From the NCBI GenBank assembly GCA_017466685.1, contig JAFTTS010000081.1, forward strand, positions 1 to 58,433: a stretch of DNA of 58,433 nucleotides, read 5' to 3'. The DNA is from Clostridia bacterium. Lineage in GTDB: Bacteria; Bacillota; Clostridia; Oscillospirales; CAG-272. A program made the position numbers and the translations under genes. The stretch's first letter is position 1; the number at the start of each line of letters is the position of its first letter. Positions 25,728-35,040 of this stretch are shown piece by piece. A model generated the notes under the pieces. That model ran no database searches. It had not been told where the DNA came from and worked only from the letters and a program-made list of their open reading frames with translations.

Positions 25728-28283
25728 TTATCCTGCAATATAAACACAAACGGGACGAATATCATCCGCAGTGATGCCGTTTGGCTCGGCAAGCGTAATG
25801 CGACGTGACTCGCTGGGGAGAAGATCAAAATACTCGTCGGAAAGCTTCGCGTCGGCACCGAGATCAAAATGTACTGCATGAGCGAAAATATCCGAGGAAA
25901 CTGTGAAAGATATCTCATTCTCGGTGACCGCTACATCCGAAACCGTAAGCGATGCCGCACGCGGAATGTTAAGTTCACGGAAATCCGCAGTACGAAGAAT
26001 GACGGGCAGTACATTCGTTTCATCGGGACGCGCATAAATCACACCGCTTGTGAGATCGACGTTGCCAATGTCAACACTGCCGACAACCATAGTCTTGGTG
26101 AATGCAGGAAGCGTTGCCGTGATCATTTCGGTTTTACCGTATACACCGTCAAAGCTGACATATCCCAAGGTGAGATTGAGTATACGCTCATTTGCTGTGT
26201 CGTTGGATGCGTAGATGTTCACTTTGTCACTGTCGCGCTTCATGATAAGCCGTGTTGGCGAATATGCACGGCGCAGATAATAATAAACGGGCTTGGGATC
26301 GCCATTATGATCCATCAGACTGAAGCCGACCTCGCCGAAGCCGTCCGTCAGACACCACAGCACACTTCCGCCGCATCCCTCGTTGATACGTATCTTGTCT
26401 GCTGCATATGAGAGAAGCGTTCCCTGGAAAAGTCCGCCGTAGAGACAGTATTCGTCCAGCGAAAGGTCTTTTTCGCCTGTGTAATGCTTGTAAATACCGT
26501 CGCGTACCGCAAAACGCTCGAAGGTGTTGCGGTGATGCTCGAACGTTTTGAAATCGTTATATTTATCCTCGCCGCCGAGATAGCCTGCAAGAACCTTGGC
26601 AGATGGCGGTCCCATAACGCCGCACTCGGTTATGAATTTGCATACAAGCGGATCGAACGACTCAACCGAGATACGGTTCTGCTGATTTTCGGGCGATAAA
26701 TCGAGGAAAGGATAATAATGTCTTGCACCGCGCTCGTCAACCTCCTGCTCCTCGAAGCCGCCCCAGGGTGTACAGCACTGATAGTCAACGGAAGCGACGT
26801 GAGCATGATGAAGCTTCGGAAGCAGCTCGTTATAGAGATATGTACCGCCTGTGTAAATAGCGGGATCCATTTCGTTAAAGTAGTTTTTGCCAAGATAATT
26901 TGCGAGCAGACCGTGACACTCGCCGTTACCGATCCACATCGCAACACAGGGATGGTTACGCAGACGGCGGAGCTGATAAATCGCCTCTGCCTCGACCTCG
27001 CGGCGAAACTCTTCAAGGTGATCCGGATATGCACCGCAGGCAAAGCAGAAGTTTTCAAAGGTCATGATACCAAAACGGTCACAAAGCTCGTGAACGTAAT
27101 CGCTCTGGTACATATAACCGTCCCAGAAACGGAGTATTGTGAAGTTAGCATCTCTTGCGGCAGTTATGAGCTTATATTCAAGCTCCTTGGTGGTTCTCGC
27201 GTAAAGCACGTCGGAATGAATAACATCCATGCCCTTGCAGTAAACACGTTTACCGTTTACGATGAAATAATAACAGCGCTCGTCACGGCTCATCGGAAGC
27301 TGTTCGCGGCGGACGGTACGGATACCTGTCGTGATAGTCTTTTCATCCTTTGCGCCGTAATTGTTGACGGCACTCACACGCGCGGTGTAAAGCGGTTGCT
27401 TGCCGTAACCGTTCGGCCACCAAAGCTCGGGATTTTCAAGTGTGAAGCTGAAATCGCAATAATTTACGCCTGCATTCGCGAGGAAATTGAACTTTGCCGT
27501 GTGAACGACCTTGCCGTCAAACGAAAGCTCTAATTCAACGTCCATTTCCCTTGCAAAAAGACGTTCGCGGCTCTCAACCTCTGCTTCAATGAGGAGCTTT
27601 GCACCATTTTCGTTTATGTCAAGCGTTTCAAAGCGAATGTCACGAACGACAATTTCATCAAGAATTTCAAGACGAACGTCACCCGAGATCGCACAGGTTG
27701 CAAGATGCGGCGATTGATCCCAACCGAAAACATACTGCGGCTTGCGAAGTCCAGTGCGTCTGTCATTACCGCGTCCCTCACGGCGGCTTCGGTATTCGCA
27801 AGCAACGAAGTCACGAACGGGAGCGACATCGGTGTCATCGGGACGTTCCGCGCCGGTTGTGAGGCGGATGAGAAGCGTATTTTCGCCTGCCTTCAGCCAC
27901 GGGCGTACGTTTTTGCGGAATGCGTACATGGCACTTGCATGGTGAGCGATATGAGTACCGTTCAGGAAGATATCGGCGTGAATATCGAGCATTTCGATAA
28001 AGAGCTCGACGCCGTGCTTTGAGAGATCATCCTCGGAGAGAGTGAAGGTCTTCGAGAACCACCAGCTGCGCTCTTCGATCCATTTGCAGTCAAATGTATT
28101 GAGACTGATGAGGGGTTCCTTGATACGTCCTGCGTCTTTAAGTGCCATATGAACGTCACAAGGGAGAGTTGGTACATTCATCCAGCCGTCGGTTTTATTT
28201 GCGACAAGAGTTGACATTTCAGCAGTGCAGTGGAGAGCCTCCTCGCGAAGCTGCCAGTCTTTGAGAAGCGATATTGTTTTCAT
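25728..28283 (-). CDS. Glycoside hydrolase family 2 beta-mannosidase
   Basis: An 851-residue cytoplasmic enzyme with the GH2 order: jelly-roll sugar-binding domain (about 1-190), immunoglobulin-like domain (about 200-310), TIM barrel (about 310-620), then C-terminal beta domains. The family sequence NPELWWPNGYGKQPLY is typical of beta-mannosidases. The acid/base Glu is in WIGNGE near residue 450 and the nucleophile Glu in ITECGV near 552. There is no signal peptide, so it would act on imported manno-oligosaccharides. It has its own promoter, and no transporter or other glycosidase is nearby. Confidence 0.9.
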   Translation of the reverse strand: MKTISLLKDWQLREEALHCTAEMSTLVANKTDGWMNVPTLPCDVHMALKDAGRIKEPLISLNTFDCKWIEERSWWFSKTFTLSEDDLSKHGVELFIEMLDIHADIFLNGTHIAHHASAMYAFRKNVRPWLKAGENTLLIRLTTGAERPDDTDVAPVRDFVACEYRSRREGRGNDRRTGLRKPQYVFGWDQSPHLATCAISGDVRLEILDEIVVRDIRFETLDINENGAKLLIEAEVESRERLFAREMDVELELSFDGKVVHTAKFNFLANAGVNYCDFSFTLENPELWWPNGYGKQPLYTARVSAVNNYGAKDEKTITTGIRTVRREQLPMSRDERCYYFIVNGKRVYCKGMDVIHSDVLYARTTKELEYKLITAARDANFTILRFWDGYMYQSDYVHELCDRFGIMTFENFCFACGAYPDHLEEFRREVEAEAIYQLRRLRNHPCVAMWIGNGECHGLLANYLGKNYFNEMDPAIYTGGTYLYNELLPKLHHAHVASVDYQCCTPWGGFEEQEVDERGARHYYPFLDLSPENQQNRISVESFDPLVCKFITECGVMGPPSAKVLAGYLGGEDKYNDFKTFEHHRNTFERFAVRDGIYKHYTGEKDLSLDEYCLYGGLFQGTLLSYAADKIRINEGCGGSVLWCLTDGFGEVGFSLMDHNGDPKPVYYYLRRAYSPTRLIMKRDSDKVNIYASNDTANERILNLTLGYVSFDGVYGKTEMITATLPAFTKTMVVGSVDIGNVDLTSGVIYARPDETNVLPVILRTADFRELNIPRAASLTVSDVAVTENEISFTVSSDIFAHAVHFDLGADAKLSDEYFDLLPSESRRITLAEPNGITADDIRPVCVYIAG

Positions 28284-28320
28284 AATCTTTTCCTTTCACA
28301 AAAGGTATTTTACAAGCATA

Positions 28321-28349
28321 AATATACCACCGCATTTTTCAAAAGTCAA
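28321..28349 (-). promoter_or_regulatory. Promoter of the beta-mannosidase gene
   Basis: On the minus strand TTGACT (28344-28349) and TATATT (28321-28326), 17 bases apart. Confidence 0.7.
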
Positions 28350-28449
28350 TGATATGCGAAAAAAGTTAACAGGAAAAGCACTATATTGACAATTTGAAAA
28401 AATATTGCGAAGTAAATTGACCTCGAAAAAATCGGAGATTAACGCTCCG

Positions 28450-28975
28450 ATCTTAAACAGCGGCAAACGAACGAAAGTGCACCGCCGCCGATGCAATTGG
28501 CGGCACGAGCGGTCACACGCAACAAAACGAATCGTGAGCCGCAGGCGAACTGAGCGCAAATCGAGCGCAAGCCAAGGAGATCGGGGGGAGCCCGAGGGGG
28601 GCAGGAAACTGCGGCGAGCTGGTTCCTGATTCCCTCGGATTTACGCGAAGTACGAAGCACAATACAAAAAGATTTAATCTATCTTTGTATTTCGCGGATA
28701 GAAGTTACTTTTCTGCCGCAAAAGCGAAGAAAACATTTTCGAAGTATGCTGCTTCGAGCTTCGTATCATTCGAGAGGGACGACAACCAATGCTGGCGCAA
28801 AGGTTTTCTTCCCTCTCGAGCTCTCCCTCTTTCCTTTGCCGGTGCTCGATTTGCGCTCAGTTCGCCTGCGGCTCACGATTCGCTTTGTTAGCGATAACTG
28901 CTTCTCGCCGCCATCTTCGTCGGCGGCTACGGTGCACCTATGCTTGTTTGGTGCAGTTGTACTCGATTTGCGACA
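28450..28975. repeat. Fold-back repeat element, copy D (variant ends)
   Basis: It shares the middle modules of the other copies, such as GATTTAATCTATCTTTGTAT and TTCGTATCATTCGAGAGGGA, but has different arms. GTGCACCGCCGCCGATGC on the left is answered by CGTCGGCGGC and GGTGCAC on the right, and the CTAACTTCAGCCGC ends are missing. Bases 28284-29014 contain only this element, the GH2 promoter and the protease terminator. Confidence 0.8.
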
Positions 28976-29012
28976 AAAAATACCGAGCGTCCTTTTAAAA
29001 ACGCCCGGTTTT
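28975..29012 (-). terminator. Terminator of the HtrA-type protease gene
   Basis: On the minus strand ACCGGGCGT pairs with ACGCTCGGT, followed by ATTTTTTG. Confidence 0.78.
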
Positions 29013-29014
29013 TG

Positions 29015-30511
29015 TTAATTGTTTTTGCCGAAATTATTTTCGAAATCCGTGCTGTCGTCGGTGTCGGTTTCATTGCTTGAGGGAACGTATTCATGCAATG
29101 TTACTTCAACGTCGATATATCTGCCGTCGCGCACGACCTTGATGGTGATCTCGTCTCCCACCTCACATCCAACGAGTGCAGCCTTGATATCCGAACTGTA
29201 TGTGACTTCCTCTCCGTTGATCGCAACGATACGGTCGCCCGATTTCAGCTCATCGGTGAACTCCGAGCTCGTTATATATACGCCGAGCGAGTTTACGCGG
29301 TAATACATGGCGTCATAAGTGTTTGTAACGTCAACGATTCCGATGCCGATCATAACTCTGCCGCGTACGTAACCGTAGTTGACAAGCTCATCGGAAACCT
29401 TTTTCGCTGTGTTTATCGGAATTGCAAAGCCGATGCCTTCAACCGAAACTCCCGATGATGACGTGGTCGATTTTGCGTTTACGATGCCGACAAGCTCGCC
29501 GTACATATTAAAGAGTCCGCCGCCGGAGTTGCCGGGGTTGACCTCTGCGTTTGTCTGGATAAGCGTCATGGTCGTTCCGTCGATCTCAACCTCACGCGAG
29601 AGTGCGCTGATGATACCGTTTGTTATCGTTCCGCCGAGATTGCCAAGCGGATTTCCGACTGCAACGACCTCCTCGCCGACGTCAAGTGTGTCACTGTCAC
29701 CAAGCAGAGCGAAAGGAAGATTTGTGCCTTCGATTTTGATGACTGCAATGTCCGATTCGGAGTCTGTACCGAGGACCTTTGCCGTATAGTCTGTGCCGTC
29801 GGTCGTTCTGACGGTGATCGTGTTTGCGCCGCTGACGACGTGATTATTTGTTATAATGAGACCGTCTGCGCTGATGATAACGCCACTGCCTGCGCCTGAT
29901 GTGACATAGTTTCCTCCCCAGAAGAAGGAATCGGTGACGATCGACTCGGTTGTGATCTCAACGACGGTGGGAGCAACAGCATCGGCAACCTGCTTATAGG
30001 TACCGGGCTCTTTGTTTTCGTTTTCATATGCTTCGAAAACGACCGAGGGAGTGCCGCCGTTATTAACTACGGGAGTGCCGCCTGAAGCGCCGTCTTCGGA
30101 ATTACCTAAGGCTTTGTTTGCAAGAAATGTTCCCGCGAATGCAGCACCGCATGATGCCACTGCGCAGACAACAACGAGGATCAGTGCAGCACCGATATTC
30201 AGATGCGAAGTGGATTTTTTCTTCTTTTCCTTCTTCGGGAGCGGCTCGAAAAGATCGGGCGTTTCTCTTGGGATATAGGTGTAATTCTGCATTGGAGGCT
30301 GCTGTATCGGCGGATTCGGCTCCTGAGGCGGACAATCTCCCGAATTATTATCCTGAGAAGTATAATTCTGAGGATTGTAAGGGGGAGGGGTATAGCCGGG
30401 AGCGTTATAATTTGTCGGACCGTAATTCGGAATGTTATTATTGGGGATATTATTATTCGGGGTGTTATTATTCTGATTATTGTAACTGTTAAAATTATGG
30501 TTATAATCCAT
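29015..30511 (-). CDS. Membrane-anchored S1C (HtrA/DegP-type) serine protease with PDZ domain
   Basis: A 498-residue envelope quality-control protease. Residues 1-100 are an unusual cytoplasmic tail rich in Asn, Pro, Gln and Tyr with short repeats (NNNIPN), ending in KKEKKKK. A membrane helix spans about 106-132. The trypsin-like domain has the triad His224 (TNNHVVS), Asp254 (SESDIAVIKI) and Ser329 (NPGNSGG). One PDZ domain occupies about 380-480. The order fits HtrA-like proteases of Firmicutes. It is a single-gene unit. Its promoter is uncertain: a TATAAT lies about 50 bases upstream without a clear -35. Confidence 0.92.
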   Translation of the reverse strand: MDYNHNFNSYNNQNNNTPNNNIPNNNIPNYGPTNYNAPGYTPPPYNPQNYTSQDNNSGDCPPQEPNPPIQQPPMQNYTYIPRETPDLFEPLPKKEKKKKSTSHLNIGAALILVVVCAVASCGAAFAGTFLANKALGNSEDGASGGTPVVNNGGTPSVVFEAYENENKEPGTYKQVADAVAPTVVEITTESIVTDSFFWGGNYVTSGAGSGVIISADGLIITNNHVVSGANTITVRTTDGTDYTAKVLGTDSESDIAVIKIEGTNLPFALLGDSDTLDVGEEVVAVGNPLGNLGGTITNGIISALSREVEIDGTTMTLIQTNAEVNPGNSGGGLFNMYGELVGIVNAKSTTSSSGVSVEGIGFAIPINTAKKVSDELVNYGYVRGRVMIGIGIVDVTNTYDAMYYRVNSLGVYITSSEFTDELKSGDRIVAINGEEVTYSSDIKAALVGCEVGDEITIKVVRDGRYIDVEVTLHEYVPSSNETDTDDSTDFENNFGKNN

Positions 30512-30689
30512 ATTTTGTTCCTCCTTGAAATGCCGCTGTGGGCGGATGGGCTTCAGCTTACGGGTATATTATAAAAAACGAATGTGACGGTTATATGACG
30601 GTCGAGGGAAGTATTATTGAAAAATTCGCTTTTTCACGTTATAATTCAGTGTACGGATTTTGATATGACATTATGTATGCGGTGAATTT

Positions 30690-30723
30690 AAAAAAACAAA
30701 GGAGCCGTCAAAAAGCTCCTCTG
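30690..30723 (-). terminator. Terminator of cysE-cysS
   Basis: On the minus strand AGGAGC pairs with GGCTCCT, followed by TTGTTTTTTT. Confidence 0.8.
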
Positions 30724-30734
30724 TTTATACTGAA

Positions 30735-32180
30735 TCAACGGCTGTATCTGACACCGCCGGGAATGTCTGTAAGCTCAACTCCGCGCGATTTCAGCTCGTC
30801 ACGGATACGGTCTGCCTCGGCATAGTTTTTTGCTTTTTTTGCATCCTGACGTGCGCGAATGAGCGTTTCGATCTCTGCGTCAGCTTCACCCGAATCGCAG
30901 ATTATCGTGAACTCGCCTGCCTTGGGTGCTGCCGCGAGCTCTTTACGCTTTGCCGTTGCTTTTTCGATGAGATCAAGTCCGAGCACACGGTCGAAATCGG
31001 CTAAAAGTGCAAGCTTTGTTGCGTCGTTCGTGTTATATTTGAGAACATCATAAACCGCCGTAACCGCAAGTGCCGTATTGAGATCGTTACCAATCGCATC
31101 GAGGAATTTTGCTTTGAGTGTATCAAATGCGGCAATGTCAACGGCATCCTCGCTCGGTTTAAGGGCGGCGATCTTTCCGATCATTTTGTTATATGTCACA
31201 ACCGCGTTGTCGAGGTTCTCCCATGAGAAAACGAGGTTTTTGCGGTAATGAGACTGCAGGCAGAAAAGTCTGTAAACAAGCGGATCGTAACCCTTCTCCT
31301 CAAGCAGTGAAACGGTCAGAAATTCGCCCTTCGATTTCGACATCTTGCCCGAATTTGTGTTGAGATGGTGCACGTGCATCCAATAGTTACACCACTTGTG
31401 ACCGAGATACGCCTCGGACTGTGCAATTTCGTTTGTGTGATGCGGGAACGCGTTATCGATACCGCCGCAGTGGATGTCAAGGTCCTCGCCGAGGTGCTTC
31501 ATCGAGATACCCGAGCATTCGATATGCCAGCCGGGGTAACCGACTCCCCACGGAGAATCCCATTTGAGTGCCTGATCCTCAAACTTCGACTTTGTAAACC
31601 ACAGAACGAAGTCATTTTTATTGCGCTTGTTCTGATCCTCCTCAACGCCCTCACGTACGCCGACCTCAAGATCGTCCTCGGAAAAATCGTTGAAGATATA
31701 ATACTGTTTCAATTTGGAAACGTCAAAATAAATGTTGCCGCCTGCCGCGTAAGCATATCCTTTTTCGATGAGCGTTTCGATTATATGGATGTAATCGCCG
31801 ATGCAGTTTGTCGCCGGTTCAACCACGTCGGGACGCTTGATATTGAGTTTACGGCAATCCTCGAAGAATGCATCGGTATAAAACTGTGCGATCTCCATGA
31901 CCGATTTTTTTTCACGCTTCGCGCCCTTGAGCATTTTATCCTCGCCCGTATCAGCATCGGATGCTAAATGTCCGACGTCCGTGATATTCATGACGCGTTT
32001 GACGTTATAGCCCGAATAGCGCAGTGACTTTTCGAGGATGTCTTCCATAATATAAGAACGCAGGTTGCCGATGTGTGCGAAATGGTACACGGTCGGGCCG
32101 CAGGTGTACATTTTTACAAGCGACGGATCGTTTGGTACGAAGTCCTCGCGGGTTCTTGTTGCTGTGTTATAGAGTTTCAT
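30735..32180 (-). CDS. cysS: Cysteinyl-tRNA synthetase
   Basis: Charges tRNA-Cys. Class I features: Cys27 in MYTCGPTVY binds zinc, the HIGH-type motif is HIGN at 36-39, and KMSKS follows in NSGKMSKSKGEF. WHIECSGIS, with the second zinc Cys, and GGIDNAFPHHTNEIAQSEA are present. At 481 residues it has standard length. It overlaps cysE by four bases (ATGA), so synthesis of the precursor of cysteine and its charging are coupled, both under the Cys T-box upstream. Confidence 0.96.
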   Translation of the reverse strand: MKLYNTATRTREDFVPNDPSLVKMYTCGPTVYHFAHIGNLRSYIMEDILEKSLRYSGYNVKRVMNITDVGHLASDADTGEDKMLKGAKREKKSVMEIAQFYTDAFFEDCRKLNIKRPDVVEPATNCIGDYIHIIETLIEKGYAYAAGGNIYFDVSKLKQYYIFNDFSEDDLEVGVREGVEEDQNKRNKNDFVLWFTKSKFEDQALKWDSPWGVGYPGWHIECSGISMKHLGEDLDIHCGGIDNAFPHHTNEIAQSEAYLGHKWCNYWMHVHHLNTNSGKMSKSKGEFLTVSLLEEKGYDPLVYRLFCLQSHYRKNLVFSWENLDNAVVTYNKMIGKIAALKPSEDAVDIAAFDTLKAKFLDAIGNDLNTALAVTAVYDVLKYNTNDATKLALLADFDRVLGLDLIEKATAKRKELAAAPKAGEFTIICDSGEADAEIETLIRARQDAKKAKNYAEADRIRDELKSRGVELTDIPGGVRYSR

Positions 32181-32872
32181 TTTTGTGGTTCTCCTTTTTC
32201 TTTCTCCGCAAGCTGCTTCTCAAGCTGTTCAATGCGGATCGTCAGCTTGCAAAGCTCCTGTGCAACAGGGTCAGGCAGATGTACCTGGTCGAGATCGCAC
32301 GGTGACACCTTTGTTCCTGCACGCTTAACGACACGTGCCGGAATACCGACAGCGGTGCTGTTTTCGGGGATCTCCTCGAGAACGACAGCGTTTGCGGCAA
32401 TCTTTGAGTTACTTCCGACCTTGAACGGACCGAGCACCTTTGCACCCGAGCCGATCATTACGTTATCGCCGAGTGTTGGGTGACGTTTGCCGACGTGCTT
32501 GCCTGTACCGCCGAGTGTTACACCCTGATAAATCGTGCAGTTATCGCCGATCTCCGCGGTTTCACCGATGACAACGGCACTTCCGTGGTCGATGAAAAGT
32601 CCCTTTCTGATCTTTGCGCCGGGATGGATCTCAATGCCCGTTAAGAAACGTGCACCCTGCGAAACCATACGTGCCGCAAAATGCTTATTGTGCTTATAAA
32701 GCTTGTGCGACAGACGGTATGCAAGCACCGCATGAAATCCCGAATAGAGCAGTGCGACCTCGAGGTCACTTGTCGCAGCGGGATCTCGTTCACGAATGAC
32801 ACGGATATCGTTTTTTATTTCGTTTTTTACTTTTTTGAAGCTCTTTAGCATAGAATCAATGTCAAAGTTCAT
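32177..32872 (-). CDS. cysE: Serine O-acetyltransferase
   Basis: Acetylates serine with acetyl-CoA to give O-acetylserine, the first step of cysteine synthesis. An N-terminal helical region is followed by a left-handed beta helix of hexapeptide repeats from GIEIHPGAKIRKGLFIDHGSAVVIGE onward. HPTLGDNVMIGSGAKVLG and the active-site His residues fit. The start at 32872 follows GGAAGGAG; an in-frame upstream ATG lies in the T-box. The length is 231 residues. It is the first gene of the cysE-cysS operon. Confidence 0.95.
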   Translation of the reverse strand: MNFDIDSMLKSFKKVKNEIKNDIRVIRERDPAATSDLEVALLYSGFHAVLAYRLSHKLYKHNKHFAARMVSQGARFLTGIEIHPGAKIRKGLFIDHGSAVVIGETAEIGDNCTIYQGVTLGGTGKHVGKRHPTLGDNVMIGSGAKVLGPFKVGSNSKIAANAVVLEEIPENSTAVGIPARVVKRAGTKVSPCDLDQVHLPDPVAQELCKLTIRIEQLEKQLAEKEKGEPQK

Positions 32873-32902
32873 TTTTATAAAGCTCCTTCCATATAATAAA
32901 AT

Positions 32903-33165
32903 CAAAAAAAGCCCTACAACCCACTATAAGGTTGTAAAGGCGACTTGCGCGGTTCCACTTTACATTGTACTCTTTCGGATACGTATAATATCCTGCTTCT
33001 GTAACGTGAAGCAGACGGGAACGGCTACTTGATTTCACCGAACCGGCTCACGGACGCACTTTATGCCGATGGCTCCGGTACGCGCTCACACCACGTGACG
33101 ATCACGGCGCGTTTCTCTGTACCGACTCCAAAAGGCTTCTTTCCGTTCACAGCCTTTGCTTGTAT
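32903..33165 (-). promoter_or_regulatory. Cysteine-specific T-box riboswitch
   Basis: A minus-strand leader that senses uncharged tRNA-Cys. The T-box sequence AAAGTGGAACCGCG lies at about 32948-32961 and is followed by the terminator ACAACC...GGTTGT with a T-run at 32903-32909. Stem I can be drawn with GGCT..ACGGA against TCCGTGAGCC. In its loop the triplet TGC, followed by a purine just before the closing stem, sits at the specifier position. TGC is a Cys codon, matching the genes downstream. Confidence 0.9.
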
Positions 33166-33171
33166 GTTACC

Positions 33172-33200
33172 ATTATATACTATATTTTCGATTTTGTAAA
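33172..33200 (-). promoter_or_regulatory. Promoter of the T-box-cysE-cysS transcript
   Basis: On the minus strand TTTACA (33195-33200) and TATAAT (33172-33177), 17 bases apart. Confidence 0.78.
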
Positions 33201-33384
33201 CACCTTTTGCAAAAAAAGTTGAAAAAATTTGTGTACGTGCGAGAGAGAGAGCTTGACACAAATAAAAAAATTTCTTCTGAAAGCACAATTTGTACAGTAT
33301 TACTATTGCATTTTTTTGAATTATGGTGTAACATATAATTAGCGCACTATATTCTAAATCTATTTTTTATAAGGAGAACACATC

Positions 33385-34245
33385 ATGAAAAGAATTTTTG
33401 CACTTGTGCTCGCAGCTCTCATGGCTGTGACACTTCTCGTTTCCTGCGGCGACGACGCTTCCTCCAAGGCAAAGGTTATCGACATTGCTCTTTCTGAGGA
33501 ATCTTATGCATTTGCTGTATCCAAAGAAGACGAAGAGCTTCTCGGCAAGGTTAACGAATACCTCGCACAGATCAAGGACGACGGTACATTCGACGCCATC
33601 TGCGACAAGTACTTCGGCGAAGGTGAGCCTGAAAAGGTTGCTTCTGCAGCTCTTGACGAAACCAAGGATCAGCTCGTTGTTGCAACCAGCACCGGCTTTG
33701 AGCCCTTTGAAATGGTTGACGACAAGGGTATGTTCTACGGTATCGACCTCGAAATCGCTGCCGGTCTTGCTGAATATCTCGGCAAGGAGCTTGTTATCCA
33801 GGACATGAAGTTTGAGTCTGTTGTTACCTCTGTTCAGAACGGACAGTGCGACATCGCTATGGCAGGTCTCACAATCACTCCTGCAAGAGAAGAGGTTGTA
33901 ACCTTCAGCGATTCCTACTATAATGCAGCTCAGGTGCTTATCGTTCCCGATGACTGCACCGACTTTGATGAGTGTAAGACTGTTGACGATGTGGTTGCTA
34001 TTCTTGATGCACTTACCACTGAAAATAAGATTGGCTGCCAGGCCGGTACAACAGGTGAAACCTATATCCTCGGTGACCTTGACAAGGGAGATGAGGGCTA
34101 CGGCTTCAAGGGTATTCCCGCTGAAAAGATGGCATACGATTACGCAGCTCTTGCAGTTACCGCAATGCTCAACGGCGAAATCGACTACGTTGTTCTCGAT
34201 AACGCTCCTGCAAACGCAATTGTTAAGTCTATAAACGGAGACTGA
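33385..34245 (+). CDS. Amino acid ABC transporter substrate-binding lipoprotein, circularly permuted architecture
   Basis: A 286-residue lipoprotein: signal peptide 1-20 with lipobox LLVSC, lipidated Cys21. The body belongs to the family 3 solute-binding proteins for polar amino acids, but the segments are out of order. Residues about 30-78 (ALSEESYAFAVSKEDEELL...DGTFDAICDKYFGE) look like the family's usual C-terminal end. Residues about 94-286 (VVATSTGFEPFEM, MAGLTITPARE, GCQAGTTGETY, DNAPANAIVK) are the usual N-terminal and middle parts, and the chain then stops. The ligand is unknown. Codon use is skewed to GCT and CTC like the SLH gene, suggesting high expression. A weak terminator separates it from the permease. 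Confidence 0.88.
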   Translation: MKRIFALVLAALMAVTLLVSCGDDASSKAKVIDIALSEESYAFAVSKEDEELLGKVNEYLAQIKDDGTFDAICDKYFGEGEPEKVASAALDETKDQLVVATSTGFEPFEMVDDKGMFYGIDLEIAAGLAEYLGKELVIQDMKFESVVTSVQNGQCDIAMAGLTITPAREEVVTFSDSYYNAAQVLIVPDDCTDFDECKTVDDVVAILDALTTENKIGCQAGTTGETYILGDLDKGDEGYGFKGIPAEKMAYDYAALAVTAMLNGEIDYVVLDNAPANAIVKSINGD

Positions 34246-34269
34246 TTCAGTTAATTTAAGCTAATGATC

Positions 34270-34310
34270 GGAGTCGGAACGTCCCTGTTGGCGACCGGCT
34301 CCAAACTTTT
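34270..34310 (+). terminator. Intra-operon terminator after the binding-protein gene
   Basis: GGAGTCGG (34270-34277) pairs with CCGGCTCC (34295-34302), followed by AAACTTTT. The T-run is weak, so partial read-through to the permease is likely and would give excess binding protein. Confidence 0.65.
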
Positions 34311-34326
34311 AAGATAGGAGGCACCA

Positions 34327-35040
34327 ATGGCAGATATTGCAATAAGGTGGTCAAAATTCTGGCGGTCGTTCTGGATAAACGAAGGTTATATTCGTGTTTT
34401 TTCGGAGGGACTTAAAAATACGCTGATCATCGCTGTCGTCGGTCTTATTATCGGTATCGTTATCGGTACGTTGATCGCTGCAGTTAAGGTGATGCCAAAA
34501 TACAAAATCTTGCCGCGTATACTCGATAAAATTTTGGCTCTATACGTCGGTTTTTTCAGAGGAACGCCGATAGTTGTTCAGCTTCTTTTGGCATATTTTG
34601 TTATTTTCCCGATGGTTGGAATCAATATTGGCTCAATAAACACCTGCGTGCTTGTTTTCGGACTTAACAGCGGTGCTTACATATCTGAAATGATGCGTGC
34701 CGGAATACAGTCTGTCGATCCGGGACAAATGGAAGCAGGTCGTGCGCTCGGAATGAGTTATTCTGTCACTATGATGAAGATTATCGTTCCTCAGGCAGTT
34801 AAAAATATACTTCCCACTCTTGGAAATGAGTTCATTGCGCTTATAAAGGAAACCTCGGTTGCAAGCTTTGTTGCGGTTGTGGACCTTTATAAGGTATTCA
34901 CCGAAATCGGTACGAGCAACTATGAGTACCTCATCCCGTATCTTTTTATGGCAATTATCTATATCGTGCTTGTCATGCTGATAACGCTCGGAATCAAGAT
35001 TATGGAAAGGAGGCTGCAGAAGAGTGATAGACGTAATTGA
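34327..35040 (+). CDS. Polar amino acid ABC transporter permease
   Basis: A 237-residue HisM-family membrane protein with about five helices. The cytoplasmic EAA loop [22 protein letters not shown] (near residues 138-159) contacts the ATPase. [11 protein letters not shown] near 78 is also typical. Only one permease gene is present, so it probably works as a homodimer. It overlaps the ATPase gene by 17 bases. Confidence 0.92.
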   Translation: MADIAIRWSKFWRSFWINEGYIRVFSEGLKNTLIIAVVGLIIGIVIGTLIAAVKVMPKYKILPRILDKILALYVGFFRGTPIVVQLLLAYFVIFPMVGINIGSINTCVLVFGLNSGAYISEMMRAGIQSVDPGQMEAGRALGMSYSVTMMKIIVPQAVKNILPTLGNEFIALIKETSVASFVAVVDLYKVFTEIGTSNYEYLIPYLFMAIIYIVLVMLITLGIKIMERRLQKSDRRN

